DNA from: Tubulanus polymorphus
Lineage: Eukaryota; Nemertea; Palaeonemertea; Tubulaniformes; Tubulanidae
DNA length: 64,000 nt
Direction: 5' to 3'
Assembly (NCBI RefSeq): GCF_964204645.1
Contig: NC_134028.1
Coordinates: 2,356,001 to 2,420,000, forward strand
In this document: positions 23,546-48,043 of the stretch, piece after piece
Numbering within the stretch: the stretch's first letter is position 1
Layout of the letters: every line of letters starts with the position of its first letter
The notes under the pieces: generated by a model
Databases searched by the model: none
Seen by the model: only the letters and a program-made list of their open reading frames with translations
Told to the model about the DNA's origin: nothing
Position numbers and translations under genes: made by a program

Positions 23546-24324
23546 TCATCTTATATAACACGGATTCGCTTTTATTTTTTGTTCGATTGAGGTTATTAGA
23601 TGATATGCATATTTGAAATTTCGAAACCGCGTGCTGCTTACCGGGATGACACTAAATACCTCTTGGTGACAATATCAATCGCGCTAGAAATAATTTTCTT
23701 TCAGACACAACCCACACAAGTGTGAATCTATTTATTGATGGAGAATGCGGCGAATGATATCTTCGAACGTAGCTGCGCTGTTAAAAAGAATCAGTTTCAT
23801 TTTCATCTTTTTCTAGAAATTCAATTGCACAGTGCTGACATCTGTTTGATTACTCGTAAGTTAATTCAGTACAGCTGAACTAGCCCGAGTAAATACTTCT
23901 TTCTCGTTAGATTAATATGTTTGTCATAAATGAGCGTTTGTTTCTGCTTTCAATTGAACATATATATTGATGTATGTGTTTATAAATAATGTTCGTTGAA
24001 TATTGGATTCAGCTTGAATCGAAGTATTTGTATGGTCTATAGAAAAAAACCCAGCGATATTTAAACAGTTGCAACTTCATAATTTACACTAAATATCATT
24101 TATTAAGGGTTTCATCGATTTCTGAATATGGCTCTGTGGGATCTAGACTCATTCGACTTCAGATATATTTTTTCGAAATGAATCTAAAATAACCATTTAT
24201 GATGAGGTGGCAGTCTGATGCGGGCTATTATTAAAGAAAAAACCTATTAACGCATTTGTTTACTCGAGCCTCTGTCACAAACAAGTTCTACAAATCGATT
24301 CTTCTGTCATCCAGGTCAATTTGT

Positions 24325-24420
24325 AGAGCCTGTGACATCATAACGAAGGCAGCCAATCACCGGCGCTTGAATTAGGTCGCTGTGTTCTAGATAGAGCGCT
24401 CTACGGTTGTAAATGTCTTC
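24325..24420 (+). promoter_or_regulatory. possible promoter of the nuclear receptor gene
   Basis: GTGACATCATAACG resembles a CRE, and GCAGCCAATCACCGG is a good CCAAT box (near 24350). Both lie 250-340 bp upstream of the likely ATG at 24664. No TATA box is seen. An upstream non-coding exon with its own promoter near 22.3 kb is an alternative. Confidence 0.3.
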
Positions 24421-24663
24421 ATTCGATCAATGAATGCCGTGTAGTGAACATCCAGTGGTTATTGGTGAACGTATGAACAATTAAATGGCTTATTCGCAGA
24501 TCAGAGAATATAACTGAATATACTGACAAGTTTTTAAAGGATTAGTATTTGATTATTTATTTTAAGTAGAGACCGATTGATGGGCGTGAATTGTTAGCTG
24601 GATTATAAACTAGTAGTAAACGGATTTGTGAATGACAGTAAACAATACATCGGTGAATTGACC

Positions 24664-39016
<14,353 letters not shown>

Positions 39017-41173
39017 AATTTGACGTTTGGTGAATGACGTATTTCAATGCAAGCTAACAATGCGTTAGTTGTGTTAGAATTAGATATTGGAAGCATTCAG
39101 TATAATCTAAAGATGCTTGATATTTACGATACTTAATTTATTTCTCGTACCTCCTGACATGTCAATGATGAATGCGGTACTTCAATGGTGCTTGTCACAG
39201 CTATTTGCAATACTTGCTCGAAAGATATGTAATTGGTCGAATGTAAAATGTGAATTGAGGTGAAAGATAAGTCAAATTTGAGATTTGCCGATGATCGTGA
39301 GGGGACAGAAGAAAGTTGAATCTCAGCATATGCAGGCTGTGTTTTTTATTTGATTTCCTAGTGATATAGTCCCCTGTCACCTGTAACTCTTTAAGGCACT
39401 CACAAATCAATGCATAATTCTATGATCGTAACTGAAAAAATAGCAGTTTTTGCTTATCGTCATTTTGTTGGGTGAATTTTCGAAGAAATTGTCGGGCATT
39501 ATAAATGTACATAGACAACATATGCTGAATATCAGAATTACCTCCCGCCCTAAATCATCTGTAACGTAAAGCCCATCTATAAATCTCGCCTATTGTATGT
39601 CATCATTCATCATGAAGTATTTAATCGTCGGGTGTCTAGCCATAGATTTCAAACATCTTAATAAAAAACCAAAAAACAAATGCAAGTTATAAATCCTGCT
39701 TAAACTCAAAAAACATCATCAGCTTCATAATTAGTGAAACTGCAGTAGGGATAGTGAGCTGTAATATGTAATAGATTTATGTTTGATACCAAAACATGGG
39801 GTGACTATTCAAATTAAACTATCATTTATAAAGATAAATTCTGGCACTGCAATCAAAGCTGATTCAATTACAAGGCTTCAATAGAATTTTGTTTTTGATC
39901 TGGGGGCTCGAGGCGTCTGGCATTCAGCCCAGTTCACGTAGAGTTCACGGTGATCGGTACGCCGGCGCATCGCATCGTGTTAAAGAATGGTTAATGCTAC
40001 GTCATTTTTGTCACAACAACAAAAGCCCAAGATCCAGTAACTCTGGTAGGCGAATCAATTTCAATGACCTGCCTCCAATGCAAGGTCACTATTTAAGTTA
40101 AAGCATATTTCAGTCATGTGACAGCGACAATGACGCAATAAAGTCATCCAGGAGTCATCTTGGTTCCTCACCACGGTCACTTTAGTTGGGGTTAAACAAA
40201 GGTGAATGATCAATTTTTTCAAGTTACGGAATTGTGGTTTAGTTTTTCCCCTATGCACCTATTTGCCACGTTAGAAAATCCAGCCAAAAATTGAAAGAAG
40301 AGAATGTGCTATTTTACATTTTAATACTAGTCGCTGTTGATTATGTGCTATTACATACATAACTCCTTAGGAAAAAATTATTCTAGATTAGGTAGAAATA
40401 TTAAAAACTGTGTTTGTTCGTTCATCAATTAATGTTTATCAAAAAATGATGGAAATCTTGCAAGAACACCGTTAACGCAGGTAATAATACATCACTCATA
40501 CACGATATGTACATATGAAATGTATACATGGTTATTTATTCTACCCCCAAAAATGCTGATATTTATTTTCTGACGAAAAATTAATCATAAACAAACAATC
40601 GTAGCTCATTTTTTTCATGTCATCATCGCTGGATAATTTTGTAATTCAAAAAAACGTATTGTACTACTACAATATCATCAAATGAATATATAACGTCTTC
40701 TTAATAGTTTGAATGGCTGATTCTTAAAATATTATGAGAGTGAAAATGTTTTTTCAACGCGCGCAATTATTCCAATTGTATATACGCCGTGCCGTGTCTG
40801 CCTGCATACAGTGTGGATGAGAGTTTTTATACAATTGATCATTTTCGTATTTCAATTTTCATCAACCACAACATCTGCTCCTCGAGTTCATAGATATAAT
40901 ATCAAATCAACCCCGGTGTAAGATTATATCTCTTCATCATCGCGCTAAAGAAAACAGTGCACACTGAGTAAAAAGAAAACCTCAAATATTCCAAATCATC
41001 ATTTTCACCTGAATCCATCGATGTTAGATATTCATATTTGTGAATTCCAAGCTTTTAGCATCGCCTCGATGAACTATACTCGATGCTAGTCCAAATATTC
41101 ATCATCTTTCACATTAAAAAAAATCATCGCGTCATCGCAAAAATACCGGTGTATTTTAAAAAAGAGAGCTTAC

Positions 41174-41358
41174 TTATCGCGGGTTGTGAATTTTGTCACA
41201 ACGGTCAATCTACCGAATTGCATTATTAACGGAGTATTATCAACAATGTAAACAAAATCTTTGCAACAAGTCGCTAAATGTGGGGCGAGGTCCTGTCCGC
41301 TGTCCGGATGTAAATTCATTAGATTTATGATGTTTAGATATGGCTTAAAAGAGAACAT
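41174..41358 (-). CDS. protein-like minus-strand frame opposite the receptor 3' region
   Basis: A minus-strand ATG at 41358 opens a 62-codon frame; a donor-like GATAA|GTAAGC lies at its end (41174/41173), and otherwise it stops at TAA. The residues look non-random: NLHPDSGQDLAPHLATCCKD, then FVYIVDNTPLIMQFGRLTVV. No partner exon was found and I do not recognise it. It could be an exon of an antisense gene or a chance ORF. Confidence 0.22.
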
Positions 41359-42683
41359 TTTTAGAAAATGATTATATATTCTGTAATGATTAATGTTTAT
41401 GTCAAATGAATAATGGTAAATCTATAGTAAACGTGTTAAATTGCTTTGATCGTTATGTAATTATAAAGTCTAAAGCAAATTGTACAAATAGTTACGTAAT
41501 TTTTTGCCAAGCTTAGGTTGGTGTATGTTATTATTTCTAGCGTTTTAGATCTTGTAGATTGTATTTGAAAAATATACGATAAGTGTTCACCGATCACTGC
41601 CCTAGTTGTAGGGCCTAGAATTGTTGTGCAGATGGTTTCAAATTTGTTCGTCAGAGGGCAGCACATCCTATGACTTAAATTGTAGCCTTAATTCTCTGGA
41701 TGGACACTTTATACTTATTTGAGGGATTGACTGAAGTATTTAATGAATTATTGGGTTATCAAGTAACTGATGATACGAAAAACTTATTCATAATGATTGA
41801 ATTTGAATGGATTTATCCATAATTTTTCTGATAAGTGTGTACATCAACGCATGTACTGCTTTGGAGGAAGCCTTTGAAATAGAGAAACGGGGTCGTTTTC
41901 AAAACTAGATTTGAATAGATGAATATGCATTTGTGTCTCCTGGTGGGGAATACTATCTAATACCTCCATTGACCTTCGATATTTACGCGTATATATGATT
42001 TTCCGTATAAAGCTGTGTCTGTTCTTTTGTCATGTGAAGTCGAATAACAAAAAAATACCATGCAAAACTTAGATATATGCACCCAAATGAGAATTCACCC
42101 TTGTACAAAGTTTGATTTATAGAGAAAATTGAAATATATACTTAAAAGTTATATATTCTTAATGTAACGATTATTCAAATGGCATGGCATAAGTATTATT
42201 GCTTGTATGCTGTCATAGATATATTGTTAATCTTGCACATACGTGACTATATTTTTATCGATCGAACTTTTCCGTTTTCAAACATCTGAATGTGTGTATA
42301 TCCGGCAACAGGGTCACAATGTTCTGCCTGCAAACGTCACTCACTCACTAGATAGTTGATGTGTAATTGTTTCTTCTTGTGGTTGATTACAAAAACTATA
42401 AAGGTGACATTTTGAACATCGCTATGTATGTAAAAACTATGTGCTGAGCTGTGTTAGAAATTTTGGCCGCGGTTTAACCAGTGTTTAGTTATATGGCAAG
42501 CAACCTCTTCTATTCCCTTTAGATTGTTAAGTGTTAGCTATGGTTACGGTGTTCGCTTGATTTGGATTTCAGGGGTGTGAAAATATCTTTCTAAAAATAT
42601 TCGATGCAAGCTATCAATCAAGTACTGTTAGTAATATTTACTGATTTTAACTTTATCGATCATGTCTCTTGTATGATGTTCCC

Positions 42684-42703
42684 TTATTTATTTATTTATT
42701 TAT
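42684..42703 (+). promoter_or_regulatory. AU-rich element (four overlapping ATTTA)
   Basis: TTATTTATTTATTTATTTAT carries four overlapping ATTTA pentamers, the class of element that destabilises short-lived mRNAs in animals. It would act only if the receptor transcript extends to the 43.28 kb polyadenylation signal. Confidence 0.4.
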
Positions 42704-43279
42704 GATTTGTATTTAGATGATGTGATGATGATGAAGCCTGCTTTGTTTTGATGAATCCTATGTATTCGGCTATTTTCTCTTTCTGTTAACGTTGAGTCTC
42801 CTCTAGTTTCTTCAATACGGTATGTTGAATGACATTGATAAACCAAAGCGGCCGAAATCTATTGTGTATTGGTTTGAATGTTTGAAAAAAATTGTTCATT
42901 TGTTTGACTCATTCCGTGATTAATGGACTGCATCACTGAAACTTGCTATCTGACCAGAAAAGCAATACACTTTGGTTTCATCGCTTGGCATTTTGTTTTC
43001 TTGTATATTAATTTCATTTTCAATTTTTCATCATCAATTCATTCTTTGTCACATGGTTCAATGTGAAAAACTACCGGCAATCAGTTCTCGTAGCAGATTA
43101 AAAGAATTTTTCATCTGATTACAGTTGTTGTTCTGTGCCTGTAAATGTACTTACTGTCTAAAGTAGCGGCTTTCATTGTGTTTCTCTCGATAAAAAATGC
43201 ACACTGTGCTAGCTTCGTCGGTATGCATTTGTAATATTTATGAAAGAAATATTATATTATTATATATCAATTTGTCAGA

Positions 43280-43285
43280 AATAAA
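43280..43285 (+). terminator. AATAAA polyadenylation signal candidate
   Basis: AATAAA in GTCAGAAATAAAAATAG, followed within 30 bp by TGTTTTATGGCTCTTGTTTT, a GT/T-rich stretch. It is the best-placed distal signal for the receptor transcript. Confidence 0.35.
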
Positions 43286-43660
43286 AATAGATGTTTTATG
43301 GCTCTTGTTTTATGGCATTGAATTTCTATCGGGTTATCATTCTGTGCGCTGAAACAAAGATATCTGATGGGCGACGACTATAAGGGTTTAAAAGAGTTTC
43401 TCTTAATCGGCCAGGTCACTTGTATAGTAAACCGGAGCTGCTGGGTCTACTCTGTACTTGTTAGCCTGATCATAATTCTTTTTTTTTAAAGTTATGTACA
43501 GGATACATTGGCGGCTGGCCGGGTCAACTTTAAAACTTAGCAGAAACAAGGAACAGAAATCAATTCTAGCCTAATGAAAACATTTCTCTTAACGAACACT
43601 TCTTAATAAGAAGCTAAAATTTCAACCTGTTAGGATCTTAAGAAGAGGATTGGAGGAACT

Positions 43661-43698
43661 AGGTCACGTGACGTCACAAACTACAAAGTGACGTCACA
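43661..43698. promoter_or_regulatory. paired CRE sites plus E-box
   Basis: CACGTG overlaps a perfect palindromic CRE TGACGTCA (43669-43676), and a second perfect TGACGTCA lies exactly 20 bp on (43689-43696). The pair sits between the convergent receptor and elongase genes, so it is not at an obvious promoter and could belong to a repeat. Confidence 0.4.
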
Positions 43699-44160
43699 GC
43701 ATGTCATCATTTATTTCAATAGAATTCAAAATACTCGACAAAATTGCATAGGACAAACAAGGCAAGGAGAACGAGACACCTGTAAAAAGATCCTATGTGT
43801 AAAGATCATGCATAGAGAGAGAGCATCCTCCCTAGTGCTATTGCTGATTAGACTGGTTGCCGGTCTCTACCGGAGTTCAAGTGGCTACCTTAAGTTCAAG
43901 TAGTATTGACGGTCAAGACATGGACAATATACACATGTCGACTCTAATAGGTATAAATTCGATTAAATAATAAATGAGTTATCAGTGATAACTGTTACTG
44001 ATATCTCGTTACGAATTGATAACCGATAAAATCCATCAAAACATCATTTTGCCCTGAGAGTCAGAGAAAATATTTAAACTGTTTAGATCCATATCAAAAC
44101 CAGGAAAACGTAACGTACAGGAAACAACAACGATGAAAGGTTCTGCATTAAATGAATATA

Positions 44161-44197
44161 TTGAGCAACGTTTCGGCTTTAAATAGCCATCATCAGG
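44161..44197 (-). mobile_element. hairpin motif CTGATGA-stem-GAAAC (repeat end)
   Basis: On minus: CTGATGA (44196-44190), a T, then GGCT..AGCC (4 bp stem, 6-base loop), then GAAACGTTG. It matches the order of hammerhead ribozyme core boxes apart from the extra T. The same arrangement recurs in several repeats of this window. Confidence 0.4.
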
Positions 44198-44293
44198 CGA
44201 ATGTTAGCCAGTACATGTATACAGATTTCTGACGTATATTCGTTTTACACCTCGATCTAACGAAATGCCATAGACACCTGGGACAAAAGGCTG

Positions 44294-44299
44294 TTTAAT
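44294..44299 (-). terminator. ATTAAA polyadenylation signal candidate for the elongase
   Basis: On minus an ATTAAA lies about 100 bp past the elongase stop codon; no AATAAA was seen nearer. Confidence 0.3.
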
Positions 44300-44399
44300 G
44301 TTTGAATAGTTGCAATATGATACAAATTATCGCTACGATGTAGCAAACCCTAAATAAAAGAAATATCATATATACCATTGTACTTCGTTTAATCAATTA

Positions 44400-45490
44400 T
44401 TAAATATTTTTCTTCTTGTGGTAAGCCTGATAGTAGAAATTTCCGAATAATGCCGTCATGCTCATACCGTATATTATCGAATAGATACAAAAGCCGTGGC
44501 TCGTATAGCCTTTTATTGAAAAAAGAAATCCGATCAGAAACTGGATAATCTGTATTTGCGTCATTTGTTTTTTCCACGGTGGTTGATAGCCCATAGCGCA
44601 AAGTCCGTAATACAAATAAAGCACCACGTGTACGAAAGAATTCAAAGCCAGGAAAATAGCCATCGCCGACCAGGGCGTGAAGTGGTAACAATAGTCAGAC
44701 AGAAGCAACATCGACGAATGGTGGTAGATGTGTAAAAACGTTAGTTGCCTTTCTCGATGGCGTAAAATCATAAAAATCGTGTCCAAAAGTTCGATCCGTT
44801 TGCACACCATGTACCAGAAGTAGACATTTTGTAGCACCGGAGAAGTTTCCATCTTAAAGAAAGACTGAGTCTCTACTAATCCGATTGCAAATCCGTATAA
44901 CGTATACAGACTGAGAGCGCTGCATCCGAAATTGTAAACCATGAGTACCTGAAGAAAGGAACGGGTTTTCAAATAAAATGACATATGAAAATTCCTCTTT
45001 TTTGTTTTCATTTTTGTGTTCAGAAGATTGCATCGAACATGCATGGCCTCTTCTGGGTATGAAAATACGTATATAGTATGCTCAAAGAAGTGAGAATATT
45101 ATCTCTATAAGGTCTGAATACCAGTCGTTGTTACTACGGTTCCGTGGAACGACGGCTAGGTACTAGACTAGCTATGACCGGCAGGCTACTTACTTACCGA
45201 ACGACATTCTCTCGGTCTAGAAATTTTCTTCCAATATCGAGCTAGATAAACCACAATGAGATAAGTAATGAAGGTAGGAAACGTCTCTAATCGTACCACC
45301 GCCGACAAGAATTTGTGCAACCCGGTCAACGATACCATTTCAGCAGATCCTAAATAGAAACCCATTCACTTTCCGTTGATGTTATGGAACGAAAAATCTA
45401 ACAATTGTCTATCCAAAATACATACAGATAGAAGTTACGTACCTTGATGCTTCTTCAGAATTACATAAAGCCGTTCAATAATTCGATATC
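44400..45490 (-). CDS. ELOVL fatty-acid elongase, PUFA type; 5' end incomplete
   Basis: Condenses malonyl-CoA with a fatty acyl-CoA in the ER membrane, the first step of chain elongation. Exons on minus: 45349-45198 (ATG at 45338) and 44948-44400, joined in phase 0, giving 229 aa from that ATG. Family motifs in order: KxxExxDT (97-104), HxxHH as HIYHH (120-124), NxxxHxxLYxYY (150-161; the usual Met is Leu), TxxQxxQ (177-183). Gln115, five residues before the first His, is the hallmark of PUFA rather than saturated/MUFA elongases. Several hydrophobic spans fit a multipass protein, and the KKNI end is an ER-retrieval dilysine signal. The usual length is 270-300, so the N-terminus is probably in earlier exons: a 48 bp block 45490-45443 with a strong AAG|GTACGT donor joins in frame, reading through to GSAEMVSL. 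Substrate specificity cannot be read from sequence. Confidence 0.9.
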
Positions 45491-45759
45491 CTAATATAAA
45501 TAGATGTGCACAACAATTTGTTTGCGATGATATTAAACTATCTATCTACCAGTATGGACTGTATATTTCTACAACACAGAACTTACGCGTGTGTTAAATC
45601 AAGAACGCCCGTGGCACCGGCGACGTCGCGCTGTGTGTTTAAACCTGTTTTTGAAATAAGAATAAAGACACGAACGCATATCATTAGATGACAACCACAG
45701 CTAAAGGTCACGTTTTATCACAGTGAGTAATGTACAGATTGAATCGTGAACGCGTCGAG

Positions 45760-45796
45760 ATGAGATATATATTATATATATATTATTATATTATAG
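45760..45796. repeat. TA/TAT-rich simple repeat
   Basis: A short imperfect ATATAT/TTATTA tract with no coding potential. Confidence 0.6.
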
Positions 45797-45999
45797 CGAA
45801 TAACGAAAAATGATGTTTAAATTGCGATGGTTTTATCATTTTTCAATGCGATTACCATCGAAGCAGCGCCCGATATGTACCGGTACTTTTGGCGAACATC
45901 AAATATGTAATAGATATTTACAAATAAATGCAAACACCACTCTGAAGATTTACGGTGTAAAGGTTGAGATCTTAATCAATGTAAAAACAATCCAATGAA

Positions 46000-48000
46000 T
46001 GATTGCGTGACCCGCCGGTTTAGAGCACCACAGGCCACATTGACCACGTCCGAAGTTATGATAGCCGGACTGTACTGGCCATTTATTTTCCAACCGGCCA
46101 ACCTACTGATGGTCCCTTTGACGCCCTGCGGGATGATTAGGCAAGCAAAACTTTCCCACTTTTTGTTTATTCATATTTTGAAACATTTCATGGTGAATGG
46201 TGCAATTTGACACCATTTGTGCCGATGTTTTCAGTGAAAATTATGACATCCGAGCCGTGGCGCCAGGATGAGGTGTTGATAGTTTTAATGAGATGATTAG
46301 GAAGCGTAGCAGGTCATTTTTCAAACATTTGTCATCATAATTTACAATTTGTCATGGTTCTGGTTCTTGACACAGATTGGGAAAAAGTCAAATAGTTTTG
46401 ATTGGGAAAATGACCGTTTACCGGATACATATGCGCCCTAGCGGAATGGCTGAGATACATTAACTTAGGAGCAATCATCTCGATGATTGCTCGTAGCATA
46501 CGGTGTATATAATAGTAAAGTCACAACACTACTGTGATTAGGCAGCTAACATTCTTATTTCATCTTCTTAGAGATAGGCTATTTACACGAAAAAGCCCCT
46601 TATAAAAAATTTTTGGAAGGCATTTGAGGGGGTGGCTAGCCACCCTATTCACCCCCCTAGATCCGCCTCTGGAGTGGTTGATGGTCCCTTTATGTCAGTG
46701 ATTCGACAGCCCGCAAGAGACTCGCATGCCAGTGTAGGCAAACGACCGTGGGACTTCGAATTCTAGTTTTTCTTCGCCTCCAAATCAGTCGTTGCGTCCG
46801 TGAAAAATCCTCTAATTTTGAAAATACTGCACTAAAACAATCAATACGTAATTCCAAAATCATTATTGGCTATTTATTTTTCCATACATTTTTAAACAGT
46901 TTTGGTTGCAATGCAATACAGAACCGTATGGTGCTGCCACAACGGGCTGAGTACAATCCTTTCTTTCACGATCACCAACTATCCGGGAACCGTGAATTAA
47001 TTATTCCGGTAGAATCAATTCAAGCAACCAAGGTCGTTGAGCCGAACAAAAAATTTCAAATCCAAACTCCGGCGCTTTTTCTTAAGAAAGTGTGGAAATA
47101 CTTTATTGCGCAGGTATATTGCTTGGAAATGATGGGACTGATAGTTGGCCCACTAATAAATGTACGAATGAATTAGTCATCCACAATACAAATTGAAAAA
47201 GCGGTCAATCGACTCAATGTTGTCGAAAGACGAGTGACAACTTTCCTTGACGCTTAGGCTTAATTAATTCTCGCCGGCCGTTCCTAGCATGCCTAGCTAA
47301 AACTTAGTGTATTCTGAATGCGCGTCTGCTTGTCCTCCACCAGGCACCTTCGACACGTTCTGTAACCATCTATTTATATACACAGCGATAGGGCCTACTG
47401 GTGTTATCCGTGCACTAATGTGACAAGTCAAGTCCCTTTGATTCACCACAGGCATGAAATCACTGGATGGAACAAACCGTAGTAGATAGGAGAAGATATC
47501 AAATCTTGCTGGAACATTACCTCAAATTCGATATCTATTATGGATGTGGATATTTCGCCGATGCAGCATTATTTTAGTAAATGCAAATTTTCCAACATCT
47601 AGATAAGTTATACTGAAAAAAAATGAAATTATTTTAGGCCTATTAGGTTCAGGAATGGGTTTCGATAGGGGCCTCGGGAGGGTCTAGAGGGTTAGGGTCC
47701 ATTTTACAACTAGGTAGAGATAGGGTTAGGATTAGATTTAGTGCTATATGTAGTTAAAAGATTTGAACAGTTTCAACAAGTGGTTTTAGTTGGGAGATGC
47801 TGGCCCGGTTCGAATACTGCTTTATCCGCTCTTATTTTCGCTTACTCTGTTCCTCACACCTCCCTTAAATTACTCAAAGTGTCGTACCTCAGTGAGCTCG
47901 CGCGACGTAAAGTAGCCAATCAGAATGATTTGTCAGCAAAATAGCATTACCAGGAATAATGTTGCGTCGGCAAAATATCACCTGCCCCAATTTATCATTC
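46000..48000. other. intergenic, repeat-like; no gene recognised
   Basis: GATGATTAGG-plus-AAACATTT blocks near 46130 and 46295, and TGATGGTCCCTTT at 46107 and 46679, indicate diverged local duplications. CCCCCCTAGATCCGCCTCTG at 46651-46671 looks like a hAT right end without a recognisable left end. The 142-codon frame at 46748-47176 lacks an ATG start and any family feature. Confidence 0.4.
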
Positions 48001-48043
48001 GAAATTATTAATCGATGAAGCAAAAACAAAAGCATTAGATATG

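Larger units (their letters stand above)
39017..43300 (+). other. possible long 3' UTR of the nuclear receptor gene
   Basis: AT-rich DNA without a supported plus-strand gene follows the stop. AATAAA occurs near 39657 and at 43280-43285, so short and long 3' UTRs are both possible. The long form would include an AU-rich element at 42684-42703. A minus-strand frame at 41174-41358 lies within it. Confidence 0.4.

Noticed and set aside
46748-47176. 142-codon plus-strand frame
   Set aside because: It begins at GTG, not ATG, lies in repeat-like DNA, has no recognisable family and no splice signals in a sensible place.
47660-47735. TTAGGG-like words resembling telomere repeat
   Set aside because: Only isolated GGTTAGGG/AGGGTTAGG words with no tandem array; not an interstitial telomere.
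47790-47830. GGTTCGAATAC resembling a tRNA T-loop (B box)
   Set aside because: No paired T stem, acceptor stem or anticodon arm around it; not a tRNA. Similar lone words near 53523 were rejected for the same reason.
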